Assembly (NCBI RefSeq): GCF_024323335.1
Contig: NC_066581.1
Span: forward strand, 297,870,536 to 297,934,535
Direction of reading: 5' to 3'
DNA from: Lathyrus oleraceus
Taxonomy: Eukaryota > Streptophyta > Magnoliopsida > Fabales > Fabaceae
DNA length: 64,000 nucleotides
The position numbers and the translations under genes are program-made. The notes below the pieces were generated by a model that saw nothing but the letters and a program-made list of their open reading frames with translations, had not been told where the DNA came from and searched no databases. Shown one piece after another: positions 42,118 through 54,439 of the stretch (within the stretch, counting starts at the first letter, position 1; the number at the start of each line of letters is the position of its first letter).

Positions 42118-42789
42118 TAAGATCATTACTGATAATGGATCAAACTTGAATAACAATATGATGGAAGCTCTTTGCAAAGACTTCAAGATTGCACATCATA
42201 ATTCTTCTCCCTACAGAACCAAGATGAATGGGGTTGTTAAAGTTGCAAATAAGAACATTAAGAAGATTATTCAGAAGATGGTTGTGACATATAAGGATTG
42301 GCATGAGATGCTCCCATTTTCTTTGCATGGGTATCATAATCTATCCGCACTTCAATAGGGGAAACCCCTTTCTCTCTTGTTTATGGTATGGAAGCAGTGC
42401 TCCTCGCAGAGGTTGAGATTCCTTCATTGCGTGTGCTCATGGAAGCCAAGTTGACCGAGGCTGAATGGTGTCAGACCAGGTTTGATCAGCTGAATTTTAT
42501 AGAAGAAAAAAGATTAACTACCATGTGCCATGGTCAGTTATATCAGCAGAGGATGAAAAAAGCTTTTGATAAGAAGGTCAGACCTCGTGTATTCAAAGAA
42601 GGTGACCTTGTGCTCAAGAAGATCTTGTCGTTCAAACCAGATTCTAGGGGCAAATGGACCCCTAATTATGAAGGCCCATATATTGTTAAGAGAGCCTTTT
42701 CAGGCGGTGCTTTGATTCTTACAACTATGGATGGTGAAGAGTTTACTCGTCCTGTGAACGCAAATGCAGTCAAGAAATACTTCGCCTAA
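42118..42789 (+). pseudogene. Ogre-C integrase, C-terminal half
   Basis: Compared with Ogre-A, about 455 bases are missing between the segment before the zinc finger (42117) and the second catalytic aspartate motif (TDNGSN, about 42130). The HHCC finger and first aspartate are therefore gone. The rest follows, with a frame break near 42345-42360, and ends at the same KKYFA C-terminus at 42789. Confidence 0.9.
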
Positions 42790-42808
42790 AAAAGAAAAGA
42801 ACAACTTG

Positions 42809-42956
42809 CTAAGTTGAAAACCGGAACGGGCGGCTTAGGCAAAAAAGAAGCGTCTCGGTGGATTGAAAACCCAAAAGGACGATCCAGGAAAAAATTAGAG
42901 ACATAAAACAGAAAAATTTCCCGATAAGTTGAGTACCCCGCCCTAGGGAAACTTAT
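42809..42956 (+). other. Ogre-C triple-hairpin module
   Basis: Counterpart of 27278-27437. Hairpins are at 42809-42838, 42859-42886 and 42924-42956, with outer stems CTAAGTTG/CGGCTTAG, TGGATTG/CGATCCA and ATAAGTT/AACTTAT. The third stem differs from that of Ogre-A at three base pairs, each changed on both strands so that pairing is kept. The four-base bulge and a C-rich/G-rich inner stem are retained, although the second inner stem is weakened. Confidence 0.72.
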
Positions 42957-45733
42957 GCAAAAATTAGGGATTATGGCAAGTAACTACATTCTGTTGATCT
43001 TCGGTTTTAAAGACTTATCTTGAGCACATTGTTAGACTTTGTTTCATTATCTCCAGCAATCGCCAAAAGCACAGTGGATATCAAAAGTTGGAAGAAGGAT
43101 TAGTTATCATTGTATTCAATGTAACCCTTTTCCATGTAAATTACCATTTTCAACTTTGTAAAGATCTATGGAGTCTTGTCATTTACAGACTACCATTCTA
43201 TTAAATAAAGTTGAGCCTTTATCCAATTGTTTCTACTCTTATTTATTTCAGCCAATAGTTTTAAATTTTATTATGATCATTTTTTAAATTAAATTTTTTT
43301 AATCAAAATCATTATCTTAAACATATAAAAGCAAGAACTTTTCAAAGGCAGTTTTAAAAGCAATATCAACAACATTCCGAAAAGCAGCAAGTCGTAAGTG
43401 CGAAGCATTCATGGTTCCCCAAGCAGATAACCCTTCGGGTATCCTTATCCGAGTTTGTTGATCTAGTTCCCCTGCAGAGTGTTTGATCCCCAACGGAGTT
43501 TTTGTACTTTTCCCGGATGAATTGGTTGATTCAGTACCCTGCGTGGTTGTGTCTTTTCCCTGACAGAGTTGCTGTTTTCTCAGGTAGAGTTTACGTGTTC
43601 CTCAGCAGGGTTGATTTTCCGTTTTGATCTTCAGCAGAGTAAGATCGATTTCCCTAGTAGATCGCGTTGGTTTCTCCTCAGTAGCCATCCGACTCGCTCC
43701 TAGTTAGTGTTTCTTCCTGGTTTCCGAGCAGCTGTTTGTGTTTATCCTCTATATGGTTGTCGCCTATTTGATACGGTGTTGACCTAAAATTCCATGCATA
43801 CTCAATAATATTTCATTTCCTCATCAGATCTCCTCTTTCCCTAGATACTTTTGAGCCTTTGGGATGTTGACCTCCCTGTTCTCTGGCAGTTATATCCCGT
43901 TGTTGTGGATTGACCGATGATTGTACCGATGATTCAAATTGTTTGCGACACCTTTGTATCCTTTACGGTCGTTTTGTCAGCATAATCATCATATATACAT
44001 ATACATATACATATACATATGCATATACATGTACATATACACTCATATAACTTCATGATTACATATTTTTACATAATCATATTTGTTGATTCATTGTCTG
44101 AGATTCTTATTCTTTGTTATGGCGGTAACTTATCCCTATACAAGTTTGGCGTCTATCATCCTTCAATAGTAGAGTGTCGGCCCCTTAAGCAGAAAGATTT
44201 TAACCTTTCTCCTTTCCCCACTGAGTTATTTCCTCGTGGATGATCATTGTTTTAGTTTCCTCCCCATTTGATTACCTGGATGGAATTACTCCCCCTGAGC
44301 TATATCCTCATTGGGTTGAGTCTTGGTTGACCGTTTCTTTCTAGATCTTACCTAGATAGATGTTTCTGGTCCCCTGAGAGCCTATTACCCAGTAACTGGT
44401 AATATTCTTCTCGTGTTCTTCACTTTTTCCCAATACCCGGCAAGAGAAACTTTTCTCCCCAGCGAATTCATTTTCACATTTCCCTAGGAAGTATATCCTT
44501 GATATGTTCATCCTAACCGATGACGAATATTTTCTTCCCTTGCTTGAGTCTATCCTTGATATGTTCATCCTAACCAATGACGGATATTCTTATCCTTGGT
44601 ATTCTACCCAGTAAAAAGGTAGTTGTAATCCCTATGTTGTTCCTCAGAGGGTTAATCCTTGATATGTTCATCCTAACCGATGACGGATTTCCTCCTCTTT
44701 GCGGTCTTCTACCCAGTAACTAGTAGTTGTAAATCCTGTTTTTCCCCTTAACAGAGTCTATCCTTGATATGTTCATCCTAACTGGTGACAGATTTTCTCT
44801 TTGATGGTCTTCTATCCAATATTCGATAGATGTAATTCCTGCTTTTTGTTCAGTTGGTTTATCCTTGATATGTTCATCTTAACCGATGAGGGGTATCCTC
44901 CTTAACAATTCCCAAGCAAGACTATCCTTGATATGTTCATCTTAACCGATGACGGATTTTCTTTCCTTTCAGTTTATCCTTGATATGTTCACCTTAACCG
45001 GTGACAGATATTCTCATCTTTAGTCTTCTGCCCAGTAACTGGTAATTGTAAATCCTTTTTCTGCAGTTTTTTCCCCAACAAGGTTATTCTTACCCAATAA
45101 CTGGTAATGAATATTCCCTCTTGTTGGTTCCCTGCAAGTCATCCTTGATATATTCATCCTAACCGATGACAGATGTCCTCTCTGTCAGATCTCTATTATC
45201 TCTTTACCCAGTAGCAGGTAATGGATAATAGATTTCTGCTCCTCCTGTGTTGAAGTTTATTTCTTCCCCAGTGGAGTTGAGTGTGTCTTTCCTTAGTGAA
45301 ATCGTTTTTTCCCCTGCATTGGTTCAAGTACTTCAATTTTATCCTGATCTACTTGTAATTCCCTGCAGATGTTTTGTTTCCCCGGCTGAGTCTTTCCATT
45401 TTATGGAATTCCTCTAGTCCCCTAGCATTTTTTTTAAGTCGTAGCCTGGCCTACGCATAACCCTTTATCCCCCAGAGTCTCTGTCTCCCTAGTGAGTTTT
45501 CCTTATGGAATACATTCTGCTCCTACGGATCTTCGGTCAATATGATTTCTTTTCCTTTGTGAAAACATTTCCCCTCAGAGAATTTGCTTTTACATACATA
45601 TCCATATGCATCACAGGTCTCTTAGGGACCAAAATTTGTTTCTATATGTTGTTATTTAAGCCTATTCTACTGAGTCGATACGAAGATTTTAACCTTCACC
45701 TCCTCAGTTAGAATGTCCTTAAATAGGGGTAGC
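42957..45733 (+). other. Ogre-C 3' UTR and polypurine tract
   Basis: No gene. It consists of degenerate CCCCAGCAGAGT-like modules (for example 43468, 43491, 43631), an (ATACAT)n-like run at 43992-44040, a tandem repeat at 44490-45175, and a terminal block (45620-45733) conserved with Ogre-A. It ends AAATAGGGGTAGC, the presumed polypurine tract, directly before the LTR. Confidence 0.75.
44490..45175. repeat. Variable-spaced tandem repeat in the Ogre-C 3' UTR
   Basis: Eight copies of a core of about 35 bases beginning ATCCTTGATATGTTCATCC and continuing to a GATGACGGAT-like end. They start near 44492, 44552, 44658, 44760, 44861, 44922, 44976 and 45140. Spacers of 15-70 bases often carry a CCCAGTAACTGGTA element. 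Ogre 3' UTR repeats are known sources of satellite DNA. Confidence 0.88.
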
Positions 45734-48700
45734 TGTAAGACCCCAATTTTGACCCTAATATCCCTCATGCAATCTCATCATATGCATTAGCATTGGGATC
45801 ACACCTTGACATCCTCCTTACCCCTCTTTCATTGGGTTTGTTTTGGGAGAGATCACCAAGCACCATGTGATTGTATCATACTTGTATATTATCATTTTAC
45901 TAACCAAAATACCCAAAATATGTCTTTGTATTTGCCTAACTTTTTGTAGGTAGGGCATGATCCTCATTGATCTATCAAGTTCACATCTAGGGTTTAAAAC
46001 CCTCCTAGCTAAAAGTACAATCAAAGATTGATCCATAATGTCTCAAAGCATCATATATGAGTCCCATTGATCTCTACATGTTGTATTGATCAAGTATTCT
46101 TCAAGAGTTTGGAGGTGATTTTCCTTGGAAGCCCTAGTTTGACTGGGTATCTTGAGTAACTTCTCCAATAAGCTATCTCACCAATTGATCAAATTTCTCA
46201 AGGGACACTTCAAAAATTCACCATCTTATGCATATATGATCTACCATGAGCCTTAAAAGTCAAGAGAATTGAAGGTTAGCAAGTTGGTTGATGGTGGTTG
46301 GTCAGATGAATTCATCTAATCAAAACTGGGTCTCCCTAGACCCTATCTCCTACAATTTTAACCATATGAAAATGACTCCAAGAGAAACGTTACTCTACAT
46401 GACATTCCAAACAACTTTCATGTATAGACCTAGAGCTATTTTTGCTTGGAAAATCATTTTCTATGTTGACACATTATAGGTCATTTTGTCTAAACCCTAA
46501 TTTGAAAGTCAACTTCCCAAGGCCATAACTTGCTCAATTTTTATGATATGAAATATTTCCAAGTTACAAAATCAAATTCAAGATGTCTACTTGAACTTTG
46601 ATGTTTGGAGTGAGAGCTAATTCAACTTTTATGAGAATGCGATATGAGGATACATTATAGGTCATTTTTGACCTATACCATTGAACAAGTGATTTTTCCA
46701 AACTTCAGAAATGCATAACTCTATCATTCTAAATCCAAATGACATGAAATTTGTGACTATTTTGAAGGTATTTGAAATATTTACAACTTTGATTAAGACA
46801 CTTTTCTCATTTGAAGCTCACATAAAAAGTTAAGCAAGGTGGAATATTGAGATATATGACTTGACACTTAGAAAATTTTTCAACATGTTGAAATTTCCAA
46901 ACTTCCACCTTAAAATTCACCATGATCCAAGCTCCAAATGGAAAAGTGTTCAACAAAAAACTTGTTCCCCTTGATCTAAGCTTTCCAAAGAACCCAAGTT
47001 CATGCATTTTGGATGAGATTTGCTAGGTCTGCGCATGGATTTAATAGAGTTGCATGATTGGAAGAAATCAAATGTCAAAAATCACATTTCACATTGCCTT
47101 GACATCCAAGCATGGTTTGAACTTCGGAAGAGTTGCAAGTGGATCAAATTGGACTGCTTCATGGGCTCGTACACGCCCATGCAAGCTTGTGCATGAAATG
47201 TCCAAATTTAGCAATTTTTCAAGTGTGCAAATATCAGTCCCAATTGCTATAAATACAGGCCCTTGGAGCTCAATTTAAACACACCTTGCGCGCCAACTTT
47301 GCCCCCCAATTGAAACCCTCACATTTCAAAGGAAAACTTGATAATTTTCAACTTGAAAATTGAGTTTGAATCTCACTATTTGGAGATTCAAGTACTCCAG
47401 GATCCAAAGCTTTGTACCATTGCCAAACATCTCCTACAAGCTTCTCAAGTGTGATCAGATCAAGTTTGAAGCAAGCAACATCAAGTTCTACACAACATTG
47501 AAGGTAAATTTCAGAAAACTTATTCTCTTCGATTCTCACTTAATTCTCATCAATTCTCTTGGATCTTTGGTTGTCTGAAGTCCTACCAATGTAGGCAAGA
47601 AGATTGAGTTGCTTTGAGGTTAAATCGAAGTAACTCAGTTGACACACCTCAAAATTCAACTCCTCATATCTTTCTATATATTTGGAGTTAGTTGAAATTA
47701 AGGTCAGATTTGTGCTCTATGCCATTTTTTCTTTCAGATCATGTCCTCCTTTTTTATTTTTGTGATGGTTGAGGGTGGACCAGTCCGGTGAGGTTCACCG
47801 GAGAAGAAGACTGGAGCTCTAGTTCCGGCGGTGTGTTGGCACGTCTCCCAGCCACATGATCCATTCAAAATGATTTAATCTTGAGCGTACATATTGATTA
47901 CCACGCGTGTGATTAGTTGACTCAAGTGCATGGTCGATTGCGCGCGCTTAGCCACTTGATCTGCCACCTCAATTAATGAGTGAGATCAAGTGGCTCACGA
48001 ATTTTTGATTTTTTGATTTTTGTTTTAATTCATTTGATTTTCGTTAATTCATATTAGTTTTAATATTTATTCAAAGAATATGAGAGTTTCACCAAAAAAA
48101 TTTAAATAAATTCCTCTTTCATATTCTGCATTAAAATTATTTTTTGGATCATTATTAATATTTTTCATGATTTAATTGATTTTGTGTTTATTTTTAATTG
48201 TTTAAAAATACTTTTAAGTCTTTAAAAATTCTGAAATTTTTTCTCCAAGGTCCTTTGACCTTGTTTACCTATGATAAATCTCATGGCCATTTCTGTAGTG
48301 TTTTGATGAGGTTTTAGGAATTTGACAAACCATATTTAATTTAAATGCATTATTTTAGTTTTTTTTTAATTTGAATAAATGCCAAATAGTTGTGTTGACC
48401 TCTTGTGATGGTTTGTGTATGTTTGACTTGTGTTGTTGGGTCTTGGTCAAGGTTGATTTGACTTTGCTAGGTTAATATCATTGGATTTAGGGGATTGATG
48501 GAATGTACATTCCATCTCCCAAAATGAATGAATGATATTAATTTGGTAAAAGTCCTCCTTTGGCCAATTTGAGTTTTGATCCATTCCCCTCCCTCTTCAT
48601 CTAATTCCCCTTCTTTATGCATCCATTTCATTTGGCTTATGATATCTCAAAGTCCTAAAGTTAGTTGATTGAAAAATCAACAGGAGTATGGATGAGATTA

Positions 48701-50437
48701 GGCCACCTCTTTTGCATATTATTTTTGTGTGTGGTATGTTTCATGAGCATAGTACATTATACTATGTCTTTAACATGCATTAACACCAAAATTCTATTAC
48801 CCGACCTCAAATAGTTGTGACTTCTACATAAGTCCAATTACGATTGCTTAACATAGCGCTAAATTTTTGACACAAAAAGGCATAGCATTCTAGTTAGTGA
48901 GATTGTAAGTCTCCCTTCTTTCATGGTATTGTGTGGAAACTTGACCTTTTTTTCCTTCCTTTGGAAGATGTCTTGGCTCAAGGATCCATGCTTGTGATAA
49001 GTGGGTTGAGTGTTCTCCAAAGAATGACTTAAAACAAAAGAAAAGAAAAACAATACTAACTTCTAACTCATTAACAACTAACATTTAATTTCAAGTCTTT
49101 TATTTTAATGCAATTTAATTTTTAAGCTCTATTCATTTGCCATTATTCATACCATTCTAATTGTTTATGTTAATGTCATTTTCCCTTTGTCCACTTGGAC
49201 CATATTGTGTGATATATCTTGATTGTGTATATTTTGTTTGTTTGTATGGTCTTTGACCATTAATGTACATAATAAGAAACAAAAAACCTAAAAAACTATT
49301 GTGTGGACTGTTGACTTGATCTTAGACAATTGGACTTAGAATCTAGGCAACATTCCTATGAAAAAGGACTTGGCCAATGCCAACTATCATGTAACCCAGT
49401 GCTTGCAATTTGAAACTTCATCTGATACATCTTTGAAGATCCTTTTGAGTTCATCTGCAACATGATCATTGTGAAGCTGTTATTTTGAACCTGTGACTTG
49501 TGGAATTCATCTGCTACATAGGCCAATTTGAAGAAGATTATGGAGTGGCTAAAGCTTGGATGGGGCTATCTTTATTTGATGTCTTGCTCTTCAAGTTAAT
49601 ATTGTATGCTTTGTTTGTTGCTTGATTCTAATATCCAAGGCAAATTGGGATCTCTATATGGCATTCTTTCCTATTGGATTGCTACCCATCGGTCAGATCT
49701 TTTCAGCTCTTAACATTTAATTTTGTACATAGGATTAGTCTCTTCATCTCCTCCCCATTTCTTTAATTTCAAAATCTCTTCCTCCTTTTAAAAAACTTCT
49801 TTGTTTGAACTTGTTATTTTCTAAAACTTTGACCACTTTGCAAACTAGAAACTTTGGCCTTATGCCATTGCATTTTCAAACTTCTTTTCTTAAATCAAAC
49901 TTGTAAATAAACTCAACTATACTTGACCTAAACTTTCAAAAGCCAAAAAATAACTAACTCATTCAAATCATTTTTTAGGCCTTTGTGCCTTTCAAACTTA
50001 ATTTTTGTTAAAAGCAATGCACCCACTTTGAAATTTGTATCAAGAACTACGAGGTTTTGATCCCTCGTTTTTATGTTGGTACGTAGGCACAAGTCCGAAG
50101 GTCTTGTCAAACACAAAAATATAATTAATGAATTCTTTTCTAATCCCCCCATTCTATTTGTTTGTAAACATCACTTTGTACAAAAACACATATGCACACA
50201 AGAAAGGACTCCCTAGGAGTACCTAGGACACTTTGGTGCTAACACCTTCCCTCTGTGTAACCAACCCCCTTACCAGTAATCTTTGACTTTTATTATTTTT
50301 GATTTGAAAACTTCTTACTTTTGGGTTTTGTTAATACTTTTCCCCTTTCCCTTGGAAATAATAAAAGTGCGATCGCGACTCTTGTTATTAGATGTCTTGC
50401 TTATCCATAGCTTGATGATCATGAATTTACCGCTATA
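45734..50437 (+). repeat. Ogre-C 3' LTR (about 4.7 kb)
   Basis: Starts TGTAAGACCCC after the polypurine tract and ends CCGCTATA. The last 1.9 kb matches the Ogre-D 5' LTR (56775-58671) in reverse, which confirms its identity and its right end. LTRs of several kilobases are typical of Ogre. The terminal CA appears changed to TA. No protein-coding signal was found in these 4.7 kb; short ORFs on both strands are not conserved between the C and D copies. Confidence 0.87.
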
Positions 50438-51660
50438 GTAACATCATTAATGCTCACGACAGAATTGGTCGTAGGTAATGGAACCTCTTGACCATCCTTC
50501 ACCATAGTTGCATTATACTGATAGGGAACAACCTTATCGGATGCGTATGAGACTGAACCCGCCAACCGTATGACCAACAGTGATACCGATCTTTGGATGA
50601 TATTATTACTGTTGTTGCTATCATACTGAATCACCATTTTCTTGGGATTCTTAAACATAGGAAAAATCAGATTGATATCATCATTTATGTGTCGGGATTG
50701 AACAATCTTAATCATACCCTCATCCATCAACCGCTGGATGTCTCTTTTCACAATCTCACAACCTCTTGAATTAACACAGTAGATAGCACAACCATCATGG
50801 TCATGCTCACAATCGCTCACCAACCAAATGTCCTTATGCATCGTCACCAAGGACCTTCGAATGAAACGGATGTCAAACACTTTGAACTCCCCAGGGCAGC
50901 CGCCTACCATGTTGACAGATGAATTTCCATGGCCAGGTAGTGGGTTAGCTTTCACGTTGGGTGCACGGTCCTCAAAGGACACCATTCCACTCTTCACTAG
51001 CTTCTGGACTTCATATTTGGGTGAATAACAGTTCTCAATGTCATGTCCGGGTGCTTCTTGATGAAAAGTACATCAGAGGTCTGGTTTGTACCACCATGGA
51101 AGTGGTTCAGGTATTTGCGGAGGATTTCTTGGTTGGAGTAGGTTCTTGAGAACCAACGATGGGTAAAGCTCTGTATAGGTCATCGGAATCGGGTCGAAAG
51201 AGACCTTCTTCCTTTCAAAATTTTGTGGTTGGTATTGTTGTTGTTGTAGGTGTTTGTTCATTGTTGTGGTTGTTGTTATTGACGTTGTTGTTGTTAAACT
51301 GGTGTTGACTGATTTGCTGAAAATACAGGAATTACTGATGATACCTGATGATGATGTTGACAGGATGGTTTACTTATTCTGATTTGAGGCCTTCTCTGCC
51401 TCCCAATGGAAATTACATTGGTTTCACTATCCTTCTTCTTACCAAAACTGATGTCGTACCTCTTGCTGGACGATACTTCCTCCTTAGACAACCGTCATTC
51501 TCGGACACCTTCTTCTAGCCTCATCCCCATATTTACCATTTCGGTAAAATCACTGGGGGCACTGGCGATCATCTTCGCATAATGAAATGAGCTAAGGGTC
51601 TTCAGGAAAATATTAGTCATCTCCTTTTCCTCTAAAGGAGGGTTAATCTGAGCAGCGATT
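50438..51660 (-). pseudogene. Ogre-D gag, C-terminal part and linker to protease
   Basis: Broken pieces in several frames: the end of the capsid domain (51660-51500), a QQQQYQPQNFERKKVSFDPIPMTYTELYP block (about 51261-51073), and a segment ending VVSINDV at about 50440 with counterparts at residues 545-715 of the Ogre-A protein. The zinc-knuckle-like motif (around 51010-51070) is at a frame break. Confidence 0.85.
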
Positions 51661-52891
51661 TGGTAGTGTTATTGTTACAGGTTGTTGCATAGGGTCAAAA
51701 GGACTAATAGCTGACTGTTGGATGCTTAGAAAGGCAAAAATGTGAAGATAAAGCAGGTCAACACGGGCCCCCGTGTGCATCAACACGGCCCGTGTTGTTT
51801 GTTGGGAAAAGAGAGCTCAGAGAGTTAAAACAGAGCATTTACACGGGCACCCGTGTGAATCCACATGGCCCGTGTTGATGCCTCTGTAGCTTGCTCTGAA
51901 AATACAATGTTGAAGAGCACACACGGGCACCCGTGTGAATCCACACGGTCTGTGTTGATGGGCGCGGCTAAGAAACTTTACTTTTTTTCGTGTGGGCCTA
52001 TTCTTCTCATGAAGGGTATTTCAGACTTTTTGCTGGGAGAAAATCCATCGGAAGCTATTAGAAGACTTGGGAGAGAAAGAGAAAGACACTTTTTGACGTA
52101 CGAAAGAAAATATTGCACTGGAGAAGATAGCTACTACGGAGGATTTGAAGACGGCGAGATTCAAGGGCATCGACCATTGAAGATCAAAATCTCCTAATTC
52201 TTTGTAATGTTTAATTTCCATATTATGATTTCTTTGAATACCATGAGAGGCTAAACCCCCAATGCTAGGGGGGCGTTCCTGATTTGATCGGATGTTATGA
52301 ATTCTAACTATGGATTTCCTTATTACTATGTTACGAATTTCAATTCAATTGTGTGATGTGCTTATGCTTTTGTATCGCACAAATACAATTAGATCTATGA
52401 CTATCAATAACAAGATTGTGATTGTTAGGGTTTTCACACAATTGGGTTTACAATTGCATCACCTAGGACTAGGAACTTTTGTAAATCACCATAAATCTTG
52501 ATATTGTTTATGATTAAAACCAATGATTAATTGAATGGACATTTGAATAAGAATTGGTAGTTTAATAGTTTCTTCCTTAAGGACTTAAGGAAGAACATTC
52601 TAAGGTTCGGTGATTGAATGTTTCATGTGTATTAAGGAAATCTTGACTGAATTCATAACGAGTTAAATCAACCACTCACCCTAGCATGTTTCATCTTAAT
52701 CAATTATTTTTACTGTCTATTTGAGTTTATTGTTATAAATTCCCAAAACCAACCAAACCATTATCTTTTTGTTCGAATAAAATCAGAAGTGAAATAAGTA
52801 TTTTCTACGCAATTCCTGAGATCGATACTTGGAAATAAAACTCCTTATTACTACATCGGTAAAAATAGTACACTTGCTATTTTTCCGATCA
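51661..52891 (+). mobile_element. Solo-LTR-like insertion in Ogre-D gag
   Basis: Gag protein sequence is interrupted between 52892 and 51660, and about 35-40 codons of capsid are missing at the junction. The insert ends TTTTTCCGATCA on the plus strand after an AT-rich stretch resembling the ends of plant Ty3/gypsy LTRs, and begins near TGGTAG at 51661. No TSD is seen, consistent with a deletion at one edge. There is no coding domain. It carries three GC-rich palindrome pairs spaced exactly 80 bases apart. Confidence 0.6.
51761..51957. repeat. Three paired GC palindromes at 80-base spacing
   Basis: ACACGGG-x-x-CCCGTGT hairpin motifs begin at 51761, 51841 and 51921. Each is followed after five to six bases by a second palindrome (CAACACGGCCCGTGTTG at 51781-51797 and variants at 51862 and 51942). 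The intervening sequence is largely diverged, so the motif is better conserved than its surroundings. Confidence 0.85.
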
Positions 52892-53686
52892 GAACGCTTC
52901 ACCCAAATCATTGAAAGTGTGGATGCTTGCACTATCCAAACCCATATACCATCTTAGCGCAGCGCCGGTCAGACTATCTTGAAAGTAATGGATCAACAGC
53001 TGATCATATTCTGTTTGGGTGGACATTTTGCGGGCATACATCACCAAATGACTGAGTGGACATGTGTTCCCTTTGTATTTTTCAAAGTCATACACTTTGA
53101 ATTTCACCGGAATCTTCACATTCGGCACCAGACACAATTCAGCAGCACTCTTCCCAAATAGATCCTTACCACTCAAAGTTTTCAACTCCTTGTGCAACTC
53201 AAGAAATTGATCTTTCATCTCGTCCATTTTCTCATATACATTCGGGCCCTCAGACGGCTCAGAATGATAAACAGTGTCTTCCGCACGAGGCAAAGTGTGC
53301 ACGACAGACGGTGGCACATACTTGACCGGGTTAGATGTTGGCATAGAAGCAAATGTAAGAGCAAAGCCTTCAGGCACGAAGTTAGGAGGCATGCCCCACG
53401 GGAACCCGACAGGCATGGAAGGCGCAAAATGAGCAGTAGTTACGGGAACAGTAGAGGTAGCTACCTCTGAAATAACAGTCCTCTGAGGAGGAGGAGTTGC
53501 AGGTGTTGGAGAAGACTGACTCTGTGCAGCTAGAACTGACTCCATCATGGCAGTCAGGCGGGCGATCTCTTCTTTCAAATCTCTATTATCTTTCTCGATA
53601 TGTTCCATAATTCTAGAGTGATTGGCGCAAGTATTGTACCGATGAGTCAGCTTGGCTGAAGCACAGAAGAAACACCAATGAGACAT
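52889..53686 (-). pseudogene. Ogre-D gag, N-terminal part
   Basis: 265 open codons from the ATG at 53686, closely matching Ogre-A gag: the coiled coil (NRDLKEEIARLTAMMESV), the Pro/Thr-rich linker, and the capsid start (KVYDFEKYKGNTCPLSHLVMYARKM ... TGAALRWYMGLDSASI). It is cut at FNDLGEAF by the insertion. It supplies evidence that gag translation can begin upstream of the coiled coil. Confidence 0.87.
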
Positions 53687-53688
53687 CT

Positions 53689-54268
<580 letters not shown>

Positions 54269-54439
54269 ACAATAATTGCAACAGTTTGATATGACCATAA
54301 AAATCTCTTTTATTTATATAATTGGAAGGATTACACTGAGTACAATTTCAGAAACCAAATGAAAAATACAAGAGAAAAGGAGACTAGTCATCCTAAGGAT
54401 CCCTAACAACAATGTCAGAAGATATGGCTGTAGGCGTGT

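Larger units (their letters stand above)
39335..50437 (+). mobile_element. Ogre-C: degenerate Ogre element, 3' part
   Basis: Continues from bases 1-19 after the Ogre-A insertion. It contains the end of gag-protease, an intact-looking intron, decayed RT, both RNase H domains, a truncated integrase, a 2.9-kb 3' UTR, a polypurine tract and a 4.7-kb 3' LTR. Gene order and protein sequence match Ogre-A, but the LTR belongs to a different, longer type shared with Ogre-D. It interrupts Ogre-D's minus-strand gag-protease frame at 50438. Stops are many, so it is older than Ogre-A. Confidence 0.9.

Noticed and set aside
48859..49084. Short ORFs shared between 48859-49084 and 58143-58373
   Set aside because: These are the same LTR sequence in Ogre-C and Ogre-D; the frames differ by indels and carry no domain.
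45734..50437. A host gene or independent solo LTR in this 4.7-kb stretch
   Set aside because: It follows a polypurine tract of Ogre-C directly and its right part matches the Ogre-D LTR, so it is the Ogre-C 3' LTR; no coding domain is present.
51761..51957. CRISPR-like regular repeats
   Set aside because: Only three palindrome pairs in a plant LTR, spacers are not unique inserts, and the genome is eukaryotic.
51865..52197. 110-codon ORF
   Set aside because: Lies in the LTR-like insert across a palindromic repeat; no homology pattern or supporting context.
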